Positions 28,501 to 35,250 of a stretch of DNA of 52,340 bases are shown in pieces (the stretch's first letter is position 1; each line of letters starts with the position of its first letter). The translations under genes and the position numbers were made by a program. This DNA is from Candidatus Omnitrophota bacterium (GTDB lineage: Bacteria > Omnitrophota > Gorgyraeia > 2-01-FULL-45-10): contig PLNN01000059.1 of the NCBI GenBank assembly GCA_003142795.1, positions 36,535-88,874 of the forward strand, given 5' to 3'. The notes beneath the pieces were generated by a model that had not been told where the DNA came from, did no database searches, and saw only the letters and a list, made by a program, of their open reading frames with translations.

Positions 28501-31500
28501 TTGTCCCGTAGGAGGAGAGTTTGCCGCCGCCGGTCGTTCCTGCGTTAATGGTCAGATCGCCTGTTACCGTCAGTGTCTGGACAGCCGTGCTCGCCTGTCC
28601 TAAAACCACCGTGGTGATCCCTGTTGTCTGGGAGGTCGAACCGATATTCAGCGTAGTGGCTGTGATGGTTAAAGAGGCGCTAAGCGTGGTATTTCTGATA
28701 TATATCGTTTTACTTTGTCCAGCGGTAAGAGTCGTTCCCAGGTTTAAGATATAGAAGGTGGTATTCACGGTTCCGGTAATCTGACCGACGCCGGTGCCGC
28801 CAATAGTAACCGTGCCGTTACTGTGGATGAAGGTGCCATTATTTGTCCAGGTACTGGAAAGGGTTATATTCTTGCCGTTGGCATCCAGCGTGCCGGTTGT
28901 AATAGTGAGACTGGTCACGCTGAAATCTGCAGGAGCTGTAAATGTCGAATTACGGTTAATGGTGAGATAATTCGTGAAATATATCATATCGGCAGCGGAT
29001 TCCTGCAGCTTGTATGAATAGGTGAATGTGCCGGTTACTGTAAGGGTCTGGCCGTTCTTATCGAGCGTACCGTTTGTTATGGTAAGGTTGTGATCTACGG
29101 TGACGGCTGATAGGAGCGTCACCCGCGTCGATGCGCCGTTCAGCGTCACATCGTAGAAGTGGCTTGTGCCCGCGGTAATGGATTGATTGGTTGTTCCGTT
29201 GAATGTGACTACGGAATGGCCGCAGTTAAAGCTACTTGCTACTGGGCTGTTATTTATCCAGTTGCCGCTTACATTGATGGTATGAGCATACGTTGTCCCT
29301 ACGGAGACAAGCTGTCCGCCGCCGGTCGTTCCTGCGTTAATGGTCAGGTTGCCTGTTGCTACAAGCATTTGGGCGACTGTGTTAGTCCCAGAGCTACCGA
29401 TGCCTAAATTTACCGTGGTGATACCTGTTGTCTGGGAGGTCGAGCCGATATTCAGTGTAGTGGCTACGGTGGTCAAGGCTGCGGCGGCCGCGGTATGTCC
29501 TATATCTATTGTGCTGCTCTGTCCGGCTGTAAGGGTTGTTCCTAAATTCAGGGTGTAGAATGTGGTGCCAAAGGTCCCTGTAATGTAAGAGGTGCCGGTT
29601 GTTGTAAAGGTAACCGCGGATATGCCAGCAGTGAAGCCGGCCATGCTATTATTTATCCAGTTGCCGCCCACATTGATAGCATGTGCGTATGTTGACCCTG
29701 TGGAGACGAGGTTGCCGTAGCCGGTGTTAAGGGTCAGATTGCCCGTTACCGTCAGCGTCTGGACTGCCGTGTTCGGTGTGCCATTATAACTTCCTAAATT
29801 TACCGTGGTAAACCCTGTTGATCCTATATTTAATGTAGTGGCTGTGATTGTCAAAGATGCGCTGGTTGTGGAATTGCCGATATATATAACTTTATTCTGT
29901 CCGGTTGTAATAGTTGTCCCCAGGTTTAAGGTATAGAAGGCGGTATTTGCGGTTCCTGTAATATTAGAGCTGTTTGTGGTGTTAAAAGTAACCGTGCTAG
30001 TCCCCGCAGTGAAGGTTCCTCCGTTATTTATCCAGCTGCGTCCTACAGTAATGGTGTAGGACCCTGGAGTAAGCGCTCCAGAACCCGTTAAAGTAACATC
30101 GGTTGCTACGGTAAGCGATCCCGATGTTATTGTAACCGCTGTGGTATGCCCGGATTGAATGGTAAATGATAAGCAAGAAGCAGCAGTATCAATTGAACAT
30201 GCGTTATCGCTGGTTGATGTGAAATATACGTCATCAACGCTGGTAGGCACGCCTGCACTGCCAGCTCCTCCGTCAGTAGCAGACCAGTTACGGGTATCAC
30301 TCCACAATGTCGGCGTAGCAGAAGTTCCTAACCAATAACGAGGGGCATCCCAATTATAGCTATTGGTATCATGGTCAAGGGAAGTACCTAAAATGAGCCG
30401 TGGATCGAGATTATAAGAATCTTCGGCTCGTACGTACGCCAATTCATTGTTGCCCTGGGGATTTATGAACCACTGGACCCCTTTTTCTGAAGACTTAAGA
30501 TCGACGTAAGTTATCGTCCCGTCATCTTCGAGTCTGCCGCTAAAATGGAATACGCCGGTAATAGTATAGGTGTGCCCTGCTTCAAAATATATGGTCTTAC
30601 CCGGAATAGTACAGTATAGGCTTGAGAATGTTATATCGCCGTAGAGATATATTGATCCTTCTCCTACGAGATTGATATGATCAGCTGTTAAAGTGAGTTT
30701 TGTATCGTGGTTGTAGAGTATATAGCCGAAGCCGCCATCGGGCGGGCCTGTTATCAATATGCTTGTTCCTATACCTGTGGACGTAGCTATATCTATGTCG
30801 CCTGTGGTTCTCTGTATTATCAGATTGGCAGTATCTATGTTTAGAGGGTTCATATAACTTCCGAACCTCTCACCTATTACCCTGAAAGTATTGGCACTTA
30901 TTGCGATAGCGCTAGTGGTAGTTACCAGGTCATCGCCTTTTAATGTCACATCGGCTGTTTTTAAGTATGTTGCTTTTAAATTATCCCCTTCCAGGGTCGT
31001 AAACTGGTCGCCGATTGGGCTTTGATATGAACTTGATATGGTTATTATCGGGCCTGGCTGGTAAATAGATAGCGTGGGTGTATCTGTAATAATATTGTTT
31101 ATAGTTGTGCCTGTAATATTTAGTGAATCGGCTGATATAATGGCGTTATTAGAGCATATTATATTAATGGCTTGAAGGGTAAGGGATCCAGAGCTACTCT
31201 TTATGTCGGCTTCTACGTTTATACTCTGTCCGGCCTTTATAGTAGTATCCCCTACAAGCGTAAGAGTGTTCTTTACGTTTACATTGGTATCTGACTCGAC
31301 ATTAATGGTCCCGCCTGGGGCCTCCATAGTGCCGGAGACCTGTATGTTATTATCGGCCACTATGCTAATAACTCCGTTCACATTCTCAAGCTTTGTGGCC
31401 TTTACTATGCCTTCCTGGTTAACGGCATTGGTGAATATGCCTGAAGCTGTCTTGGCGGTCATAATGACCTGGTGGGCCGTGATAGAGTGGTCGGAGGCAT

Positions 31501-32305
31501 TCTTCACGGCATCAGTAACATTCTTGCCTGTCACAAGATCAGCTACATAACCTGTGGTCTTATCATTGACTTCTACCTGTATCAGGCCTCTTTGGTCAAA
31601 GCTTACAGTGGCCTTATCGCCTGAGGCAAGAGTCACTCTGCCCGCACTCGCCATTATAATGCCCCTATTCTCAACAGCTGAAGCTACTAAGGCCACAGAG
31701 CCGGTTGCGGTGATAGTGCCTTCGTTAAGTATCTGGGAATATTGCGTGCCTGTTAGATGCTGTAATATATTATTTGGATTATTAGGGTTATTAGGATCTA
31801 TAAGCATAAAATTAGAACTTAAGAAGTTGGCTGCCGGTATGTTCATCGTGGTGGCAACAAAGTTATTAACGTTGACATTGGCTCCTGGAGCTATATACAG
31901 GCCTGCCATATTCTGGAATACGAATGTCCCTGTGGAGCAATTCACTGTGCCATACCAGGCGCTGGCTCCATTAGCGGCATCGACTTGGGCCAAAAACCTC
32001 CAGCTTGGATCCTGCATGTTGATGTTTAGGGTGGAATATTGTCCCAGGTTGGCGGTTGAAAAAGTCATGACACTGGCTGCTTGAGTTGCGGTTAATGTCA
32101 TGCTGGCGGTTGTGATGTTGGTCTGGGGATTCGTAACTTGCGAGGTTGCAACGCCTACGGTGCCGGCATTTGTTACCTGCGGAAGCTCTGTAGCCGTGGG
32201 CACAGGGGCCGTAACCGGCACTGTGCTATCCGGAGCATAACATGGTCCGGCCCAAGCGCCTATAATCGCAAGACCCAGAATTGTAAGTATCAGTAACTTT
32301 TTCAT
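19562..32305 (-). CDS. Giant secreted TPS-type adhesin with LamG and propeller-repeat regions
   Basis: The product has 4,247 residues. In order: signal peptide (1-24, ending near CYA); a two-partner-secretion/filamentous-haemagglutinin-like beta-helix start (about 30-330, with VNNFVATTMNI and IMASAGRVTLASGD); long beta repeats of the type NWTNNGTFTHSNGTVTFNG (about 700-3150); a DUF2341-like plus LamG segment inside them (about 1725-2050); a sialidase-like propeller (about 3200-3430 and after 4140) split by 14 repeats of the YVGGDFTTAGG-IAKWNG-W-ALG type. No autotransporter barrel, PEP-CTERM or LPXTG signal is visible at the C-terminus, and no TpsB gene lies in the window. A GGAAG ribosome site precedes the ATG. 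The stop directly abuts a REP hairpin, so the C-terminus may be shortened. The role is probably surface adhesion or glycan binding. Confidence 0.85.
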   Translation of the reverse strand: MKKLLILTILGLAIIGAWAGPCYAPDSTVPVTAPVPTATELPQVTNAGTVGVATSQVTNPQTNITTASMTLTATQAASVMTFSTANLGQYSTLNINMQDPSWRFLAQVDAANGASAWYGTVNCSTGTFVFQNMAGLYIAPGANVNVNNFVATTMNIPAANFLSSNFMLIDPNNPNNPNNILQHLTGTQYSQILNEGTITATGSVALVASAVENRGIIMASAGRVTLASGDKATVSFDQRGLIQVEVNDKTTGYVADLVTGKNVTDAVKNASDHSITAHQVIMTAKTASGIFTNAVNQEGIVKATKLENVNGVISIVADNNIQVSGTMEAPGGTINVESDTNVNVKNTLTLVGDTTIKAGQSINVEADIKSSSGSLTLQAINIICSNNAIISADSLNITGTTINNIITDTPTLSIYQPGPIITISSSYQSPIGDQFTTLEGDNLKATYLKTADVTLKGDDLVTTTSAIAISANTFRVIGERFGSYMNPLNIDTANLIIQRTTGDIDIATSTGIGTSILITGPPDGGFGYILYNHDTKLTLTADHINLVGEGSIYLYGDITFSSLYCTIPGKTIYFEAGHTYTITGVFHFSGRLEDDGTITYVDLKSSEKGVQWFINPQGNNELAYVRAEDSYNLDPRLILGTSLDHDTNSYNWDAPRYWLGTSATPTLWSDTRNWSATDGGAGSAGVPTSVDDVYFTSTSDNACSIDTAASCLSFTIQSGHTTAVTITSGSLTVATDVTLTGSGALTPGSYTITVGRSWINNGGTFTAGTSTVTFNTTNSSNITGTANTAFYTLNLGTTITTGQNKVIYIGNSTTSASLTITATTLNIGSTGFTTVNLGSYNGTPNTAVQTLTVTGNLTLNTGYGNLVSTGSTYAHAINVGGNWINNSMAGFTAGISAVTFTTTGTSYITGTFGTTFYTLNLGTTLTAGQSSTIDIGHTAAAAALTTVATTLNIGSTSQTTGITTVNLGIGSSGTNTVAQMLVATGNLTINAGTTGGGQLVSVGTTYAHTINVSGNWINNSPVASSFNCGHSVVTFNGTTNQSITAGTSHFYDVTLNGASTRVTLLSAVTVDHNLTITNGTLDKNGQTLTVTGTFTYSYKLQESAADMIYFTNYLTINRNSTFTAPADFSVTSLTITTGTLDANGKNITLSSTWTNNGTFIHSNGTVTIGGTGVGQITGTVNTTFYILNLGTTLTAGQSKTIYIRNTTLSASLTITATTLNIGSTSQTTGITTVVLGQASTAVQTLTVTGDLTINAGTTGGGKLSSYGTTYAHVINVGGNWINNSPVANSFTCGISVVTFNGTAKQSITAGTSPFYDVVMNGTSTLVNLSSAVTVNHNLTITNGTLDKNGQTLTVTGTFSYSYKLQESAADMIYFTNYLTINRNSTFTTPADFITIGLTITTGTLDANGKNITISGNWTNSGTFTHNNGTVTFDGTTAISGSSTNSFYNVTINSTKSLTAPSGNINVAGNWINNGTFTHSNGTVTFNGTGTSYITGTADTTFYTLNLGTTLGAAQSSTINIGNSTADSSLTITATTLNIGSTSQTSGVTTVNLGTYSGGTNTIPQTLTVTGDLTINIGSTGGGKLVSTGSTYAHAINVGGNWTNNNTNSGQGFNAGISTVTFNAISIGKTISTGGSSFYNVVFDGVGGAWSVSTANMTVNNIVIANGMLTAPSNTLYVSGNWLQTGGTFTHNSGTVDFNGEGTQDLSIGSSPFYNLTHSGSSTLYVWSYRKSMTINHTLVSGDLTDFPVLLLISNDADLFAHAQSLGQDLVFMDSNGNRLSYQIEYYSRGATSDTAYIWVKLFHISSTSDTTFYMNYGNSNCTSQADPTSVWTNGYLAVWHLANSSGNLNTLDSTWNGYDGTNTDTSVVVGKIDGAGGFNGSTSSIDNGFIALSGSSLTFQAWINIASFQENYPYISTVLGQEDGDTNTALFRMGDAALASNQLQFVLSDGNSQIKLDSTTGLNTNAWYLVTATYDGSSMKIYVNNNTPDVSQAMSGNFSSDGEFYIAQSSAGRLLNGMMDEATVSTVARSAGWIATQYNNQNDPSSFVSFGTQTSNGLTVQGNLSQSGSGKISGGTNSIAVTGNVNISNGEFVSTTGNLSVNGNWTNNGTFTHSNGTVTFNGTTTISGSSTNSFYNVTINSTKSLTAPSGNINVAGNWTNNGTFTHSNGTVTFNGTDTSYITGTSDTEFNILNLGTTLGAGQSKIINIGHSDAGSMLTITVATLNIGSTTQTTGTTTVNLGNNGTQDNITGQYLLINGDLTINKGTTGGGVFVSVSNLGNEIDILGNWTNNGTFTPGHSIVYFDNGAIYGSATHQFYNISFSALVAPSSMSVSGNWRNDGTFTHSNGIVIFNGNTTISGATTTTFYNITITGTLTGRSSGINIEHNWTNNGTFTHNNGTVNFNGTSTSNITGTANTSFYTLNLGASLGLGQTKIVNIGHSAAGSSLEIDAYLLFIGQGAPFTGTVTVNLGNNGSQDNTAAQTLSITNLFLYSPSSLVSRSTVNHAINISSGDLGSTFSAGRSTVTLNGTAMQTETNVSFYNLRISNTSVSGVRGSGTITILSGGTLTVDSGKLFDLAANNATLSVSGSISNSGIIKIGTATPTIPNSTVGNFNYVSNSATVQQATYGDLNLSGTGVYTAAAGTITVGSGNTLTIASGATLDLSANNTILSAGSATISNSGIIKVGTGTLTIPNSTVGSFTFVNTNTIPQATYAALVIDASGKTLTASAFSANSINHTAGTLSSTGNLTINSTGTPGAFIFNTLTGPAFQGTAYALSIGASTRPASVTLNGAVSNFLNAVNVYATGNVTQNSTISGGGAVGLTVTLSSTVSGNVNINSSIAVNSSGSGSTVTISAASGTVTITSSGSISIGHGNGNDLISISASGDISQNGSISLIGSGAPGSESITISSSGGNITQNANISCNTSTTNTVTITATNGHIYGNNSSTITATPTGTITLSAGSGKDIGKAGGQNLLVNAATLTAISGNHPNICITNAGSASLSVGTMSNTTTTTIDYNKALTLGSITVTGASLTVGGTYQPTSLNTSGASATTITMTTIGALTATGTLTSTTGDISLTSEGASTLQAVTSAGALTLSKYATAATYTVAVYTISSTGTLTISSGATLTCSGATAIHVGGNWVNSGTFNRSTSTVTFNGATAHTISPGSSSFYNIIFNNASGSWTMNSNLTATNDITITNGGLILGDYGVFVGHVLSIDISGSGSATWNENQRKTFYDTGNSKYWAFYYTGSGVQYAYSTDTSTWTTVSTLGGSFTTPTFTVAYGAGYAVVATVNGYNIVLNKGAVSATSIGFGSEVTVFSGTSDGDYYSKPTLAIGTDNYVWAAASHYVQGTYYQVNVKKSTNVVSGDISAWPTTAVKVGESSQTLSDIVLLPGASGTMNILASGISNNITHYYYNGTNWTEPNDGGDYAWFAFPYVDLNGAVYAMIIWNGNLYVGGDFTTAGGSAINHIAEWNGSAWVDLAGGVNGSVRALTTSSAYGGNYLFVGGLFTTAGSGQTDVNYIAMWNGTSWYALGGAGNEGTNGPVYALATSITYYDIYVGGAFTTAGGNNFNYVATYNYDGGGWSATGAYGSVNGTVRALKVTAGSSYGQEALFAGGDFTIAYGYHGEQIAANRIAVSDNAGSGSNYWDPVGDGFNGTVYAIDGTDTSNVYAGGDFTNAGSSSVNYIAKWDGNSWSALGLGMNGAVRAILYDSGSDYLFVGGDFTTADNNSANHIALRHNDTWSALDTGMNASVRAIARDVNNYVCAGGDFTQSSGVNTSYLSIYSGGITWSPITPASGAIGTNGLVYAMAVLGTDIYVGGNFTTAGGLTVNRIAKYTPSTGTWAALIDNGHNGLNSLVKALVVIDGKLYIGGGFSATSDNAITLNRFAMWDGSWHAFVYSGNTGVNSYVNTMATDGTDLYVGGYFTDAGGIAAADRIAKWTVSTSTWSALGNGLNNYVNTIVLSGSDVYVGGGFTKTGDNVTTLNYIAKYNGSWNALTYNGNTGVNSVVNAIAVVDATHVYVGGFFTLAGGVTNPNYIAKWNGSSWSALGTGMNNSVRTLVILNSIIYVGGDFTTANGVTVNRAAKYDPSNSTFYALNAGNDVGFSSGGVYTLLVNGNDIYAGGNFIDVKGISSGYIAKYIPTGAVDVGSNVPISAVMDSNHNVNLIYTNTSNQLMYRQFNAALSSWSSAVTLYAGIVTGNPTLSINNAGNTLYAFWDTSSSIYGMNGTVGSGTPTWGSSSVRRGILTN
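25777..25932 (-). repeat. Near-identical intragenic repeat, copy A (156 bp)
   Basis: This stretch matches 27841-27996 with only two base differences over 156 bases. The offset is 2,064 bases, exactly 688 codons, so both copies are read in the same frame of the adhesin gene. Such identity at synonymous sites points to recent recombination or gene conversion. Confidence 0.9.
27841..27996 (-). repeat. Near-identical intragenic repeat, copy B (156 bp)
   Basis: This is the partner of 25777-25932. The two differences fall within one short stretch (TTATTCGTCC against TTATTTATCC). Unequal crossing-over between the copies would remove or add 688 codons without a frameshift. Confidence 0.9.
28071..29600 (-). 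repeat. Tandem duplication of about 792 bp (264 codons) in the adhesin gene
   Basis: The block that starts at 28071 recurs from 28863. The first ~248 bases of the two copies are clearly the same (about nine in ten bases by eye), and similarity continues with small indels to about 29600. The period keeps the reading frame. In the protein it repeats the region containing KLQESAADMIYFTNYLTI. Confidence 0.8.
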
Positions 32306-32316
32306 AACGCACTTCC

Positions 32317-32334
32317 GTTTAACTGCTGTTTAAC
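32317..32334 (-). promoter_or_regulatory. Paired GTTAAAC motifs upstream of the adhesin start
   Basis: GTTAAAC (minus strand) occurs at 32317-32323 and 32328-32334, 11 bases apart, that is one helical turn. The same heptamer lies inside both promoters at 32584-32590 and 32685-32691. It may be an operator for the small regulator encoded just upstream; this is inference. Confidence 0.5.
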
Positions 32335-32359
32335 GCGCAAACCAAAAAAAATAACTTTA

Positions 32360-32545
32360 CTATTTAATTCCGCTTACGTAACGTGTCCTTACTCCATCCA
32401 TATCTTCAATAAATATTCTAAGTAAATAATTCATGACCTCGCTTACGTCTTTCTTGTGCTCATTGCAAAAAGATTTTATACTATCTTCGACCATCTTAGG
32501 CGTCCTGCACGCCAGAAAACCATCGCAATGCCTTACTTTTTTCAT
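32360..32545 (-). CDS. Small ribbon-helix-helix-like regulator candidate
   Basis: The 61-residue product has a short strand followed by two helices (FLACRTPKMVEDSIKSF, then KKDVSEVMNYLLRIFIED), which fits an RHH/CopG-type DNA-binding fold: a polar strand with Arg-Thr-Pro, helix A, then a Ser-Glu helix B. The start has an AGAGGAG ribosome site 8-10 bases ahead and a strong promoter 27 bases upstream. The gene ends 54 bases before the giant adhesin gene and is probably co-transcribed with it. I infer autoregulation and control of the adhesin, based on the GTTAAAC motifs around it. The fold call is by eye and moderately sure. Confidence 0.6.
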   Translation of the reverse strand: MKKVRHCDGFLACRTPKMVEDSIKSFCNEHKKDVSEVMNYLLRIFIEDMDGVRTRYVSGIK

Positions 32546-32571
32546 GATTCAATCTCCTCTTTCTTACTATA

Positions 32572-32600
32572 AGTATAACACGTGTTTAACAAAAAGTCAA
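32572..32600 (-). promoter_or_regulatory. Promoter P1 of the regulator-adhesin unit
   Basis: The -35 is TTGACT (32595-32600), the spacer is 17 bases and the -10 is TATACT (32572-32577). The spacer holds GTTAAACACGTGTTA, which includes the perfect palindrome AACACGTGTT, a good candidate operator. Confidence 0.8.
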
Positions 32601-32672
32601 GAAAAATATCATTTCCCTTATCATATAAGATTATATAATATGCTTTCATTATCATTTATCATTTCTACTATA

Positions 32673-32700
32673 AGTGTATCACATGTTTAACAAAAGTCAA
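32673..32700 (-). promoter_or_regulatory. Promoter P2, a diverged copy of P1
   Basis: The -35 is TTGACT (32695-32700), the spacer is 16 bases and the -10 is TACACT (32673-32678). The spacer contains GTTAAACATGTGA, a degraded form of the P1 palindrome. P1 and P2 agree at most positions from the -35 to TTATAGTA after the -10, so the region looks duplicated. Confidence 0.65.
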
Positions 32701-32735
32701 GCGTATGAATCTTAGATTTTTATTCCTAACTTGAA

Positions 32736-33755
32736 CTAAAGCCGCGCCTTTTCTACGTCCTCTGCTTTGGCGGGTTTGATGGCTAGGGTAGCCTCGCCGC
32801 CAGGCTCTCCGGCCTTCCAATAGTTTATGTTTAAGGCCTCTTCACTGCGGAATTTCGTGTGATAGGCGGCGATCGAAGCGGCAAGCGCAATGAGCGTTTC
32901 ATTGCTTACGGATGGCCGGATACTGCTTATTCTCAAAATAGATACGGGGCCCTGCCTGTCCGCCAGCTTGAATAAGAGATCATTCGGCATGGCAAGCTTC
33001 TCAAGCTCCCCGTTTTCGCCTTCATCCCTTCCTACCACAAGCTTAGCTTCTTCAGAAAGCCTGAAATGCCTGCCGAATTTCAGGAGCCGCACGTTGTCCA
33101 ATATCAATTCGTTATGATCCAGGAGATCGCGTATCCTTTTCGCAAACCCCGGGTCTGTAAGAAGGCACCCGCCTGCCGGACACGGGTAATCGTTGATGTT
33201 GAAGTTCTTGGCAAGCTCTATCTGCGGTTTTCGCGATCTTCCGGAAATTTCCAATAGCTTTTCTCTGTCAACAATGCCTTCTTTTTCCGCAAGCGTCGGA
33301 TCGAATAACTTTGCCGATAAAGGCCTCAAGATACGGCCCTTTAACCCGACCTCTTTTTCTATCAGAAGGATCGCGTCGCGCCTCTGCGACATGGGCCTCT
33401 CACCCAAAACCTCACCTGTTATGATAAAAGATGCTCCGATCTCTTCCATATATTTTTTTGCCATTCCGAAAGTGAATATGCGGCAATCGATGCACGGGTT
33501 CATGTTCGAGCCATATCCGTGTTTAGGTTTTTTAATTATTTCGAGATACTCTTCGGTTATGTTCAGGACTTTCAGCGGAATATTGAGCTGCTTGGCTGCC
33601 TGGGTTGCGGCATGCTGGCAGCCCTTGTGCGTACAGGTGCAAAATATGGTCAGGAAATTGATCGCGTGGATCTCGATCCCCTGTTCCTGCACGAGCCGGA
33701 CAGCGAGAATGCTGTCGAGCCCTCCCGATAACATCGCTATCGCTTTTTTATTCAT
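32736..33755 (-). CDS. PP-loop ATPase, ThiI/MnmA-like tRNA thiolation family
   Basis: The 339 residues begin with the PP-loop motif AMLSGGLDS (about residues 8-16). Cysteine motifs follow (CTCTHKGC, PCIDCRIF and a later YPCPAGGCLL), and ITGEVLGERPMSQRR is as in ThiI/MnmA-like sulfurtransferases. The C-terminal ~120 residues (DNVRLLKFGRHFRLSEEAKLVVGRDEGEN) resemble the RNA-binding NFACT-R type domain that follows this PP-loop in some bacteria. The inferred role is adenylation and thiolation of tRNA uridine. No THUMP domain is present, unlike true ThiI. The start overlaps the rarA stop by eight bases. Confidence 0.78.
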   Translation of the reverse strand: MNKKAIAMLSGGLDSILAVRLVQEQGIEIHAINFLTIFCTCTHKGCQHAATQAAKQLNIPLKVLNITEEYLEIIKKPKHGYGSNMNPCIDCRIFTFGMAKKYMEEIGASFIITGEVLGERPMSQRRDAILLIEKEVGLKGRILRPLSAKLFDPTLAEKEGIVDREKLLEISGRSRKPQIELAKNFNINDYPCPAGGCLLTDPGFAKRIRDLLDHNELILDNVRLLKFGRHFRLSEEAKLVVGRDEGENGELEKLAMPNDLLFKLADRQGPVSILRISSIRPSVSNETLIALAASIAAYHTKFRSEEALNINYWKAGEPGGEATLAIKPAKAEDVEKARL

Positions 33756-35055
33756 TGTTTTTCAATCTCTCGAGCCAGTCTTTTATCTTTTTTTCGTAGC
33801 CCATCTCGGTGGGAAAATAATATTTTACCTCGGAAGGCTTGTATTCCTGCTTTACGTAATGATCTTTAAATTCGTGAGCGTACTTGTAGCCTTTGCCGTG
33901 GCCGAATGCATAACCGTCGAGACTCGCGTCTTTTAGATGATCGGGCACATCCAGCACCTTCCCCTCCTCTACATCTTTTAACGCGCTCTCTATCCCTAAA
34001 TATGCGGCGTTCGACTTCGGCGCGCACGCGACATAGACCGCGGCCTGAGCGAGCGGAATGCGCGCCTCCGGCATCCCGACAAATTCAGAGACCTGCAAAG
34101 CAGCGTTCGCGATAACAAGCGCCTGCGGGTCGGCGTTACCGACATCCTCTGCCGCGCATATCACGATCCTTCGGGCGATAAATCTCGGGTCCTCTCCTGC
34201 GTAGATCATCTTTGCAAGCCAGTATAAAACCGCGTCCGGGTCTGAACCTCTCATCGACTTGATAAATGCTGAGATCGTATCGTAATGTCCGTCTTCATCT
34301 TTATCATAAACAACCGCTTTTTTCTGGATAGACTCTTCCGCGACCTTTAAAGTGAAATGAACTTTTTTATCTTTTGTGGCAGGCGTTGTGAGGCTGCCGA
34401 TCTCGAGCGCAGAAAGACCGCGGCGGGCATCTCCTTCCGATATTTTTGCCAAATGTTTCAACGCATCTTCATCCATCTGTATCGGGATCTTGCCCAGGCC
34501 TCGCTCTTTGTCGACGAGGGTCTGCCTTAATATCTTTATAATATCCGCGTCTAACAATTTTTTGAATTCGAACACCTGGGAGCGCGAAAGAAGGGCCGCG
34601 TTGACATAGAAGAACGGATTATGGGTTGTAGTCCCTATCAGGACCGGGTTACCGGCTTCAACATCAGGCATCAGAACGTCCTGCTGGGCTTTATTGAAGC
34701 GGTGAATTTCATCTATTAAAAGTATGGTGCGTTTGCCGTTCAGGGATTCGCGCTTTTTCGCCTGGTCGATGATGCGCCTTATGTCGGCAACGTTGTTAGA
34801 GGCCGCGTTGATGCGCTCAAAATACGATTTTGTCTTATCGCTTATTATTAAAGCGAGCGTCGTCTTGCCGCAGCCGGGAGGTCCATATAGTATAACCGAA
34901 GAAATTTTATCTGATTCTATGAGACGGCGTAATAATTTATCCGGGCCCAGGATATGCTCCTGCCCCGTGAAATCATCGAGCGCCCGCGGCCTCATCCTCG
35001 CGGCCAGAGGTTCATTGGTATTGTTCTTTGCGCCTTCTTTCTCAAACAGATCCAT
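33748..35055 (-). CDS. rarA: Replication-associated recombination protein A (RarA/MgsA)
   Basis: The 435-residue AAA+ ATPase has N-terminal [17 protein letters not shown], Walker [10 protein letters not shown] (about residue 59), Walker [16 protein letters not shown] and sensor-1 GTTTHNPFF. The C-terminal tetramerisation part has [19 protein letters not shown] and [17 protein letters not shown]. This is the full RarA layout and usual length. RarA acts at stalled replication forks with clamp loader and single-strand binding protein. It follows the 6S RNA gene, an arrangement I recall for other bacteria, with a 177-bp hairpin element between them. Confidence 0.95.
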   Translation of the reverse strand: MDLFEKEGAKNNTNEPLAARMRPRALDDFTGQEHILGPDKLLRRLIESDKISSVILYGPPGCGKTTLALIISDKTKSYFERINAASNNVADIRRIIDQAKKRESLNGKRTILLIDEIHRFNKAQQDVLMPDVEAGNPVLIGTTTHNPFFYVNAALLSRSQVFEFKKLLDADIIKILRQTLVDKERGLGKIPIQMDEDALKHLAKISEGDARRGLSALEIGSLTTPATKDKKVHFTLKVAEESIQKKAVVYDKDEDGHYDTISAFIKSMRGSDPDAVLYWLAKMIYAGEDPRFIARRIVICAAEDVGNADPQALVIANAALQVSEFVGMPEARIPLAQAAVYVACAPKSNAAYLGIESALKDVEEGKVLDVPDHLKDASLDGYAFGHGKGYKYAHEFKDHYVKQEYKPSEVKYYFPTEMGYEKKIKDWLERLKNNE

Positions 35056-35073
35056 TTTTTCCAGTTCCTCAGA

Positions 35074-35250
35074 TTTTTATTTTTCGATTCATACAGAAAT
35101 GTGATGTGGCGACGTGGTGAGCAGGGCGTTAAAATTTCGAGGCAGCGTACGAGAAATTTTACGGAGCGAAATTTTCACATGGTTGAAAATTTCGCGTCCC
35201 TGCGAGCCACTCGGCGCATCACATTCTACTACTGTATCGAAAAATAAAAA
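35074..35250. repeat. Long hairpin (MITE/REP-like) element between 6S RNA and rarA
   Basis: The ends are perfect 14-base inverted repeats: TTTTTATTTTTCGA at 35074-35087 and its complement at 35237-35250. Pairing continues inward with mismatches for about 40 more bases (AATGTGATG, then GTGG and GCAGGG on each side). The centre holds four AAAATTTCG-like words in alternating orientation. No open frame of interest is present. No target-site duplication is obvious. The right end overlaps the T-tract of the 6S RNA terminator. Confidence 0.75.

Noticed and set aside
25000..30000. Regularly spaced repeats that could suggest a CRISPR array
   Set aside because: Repeat units vary in length and sequence and are in frame within one coding sequence; no cas genes are present.
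31203..32084. Long plus-strand frames over the adhesin gene (also near 23500-24700 and 25446-26294)
   Set aside because: They are valine- and leucine-rich antisense products of repetitive Thr/Asn codons, without ribosome sites or motifs.
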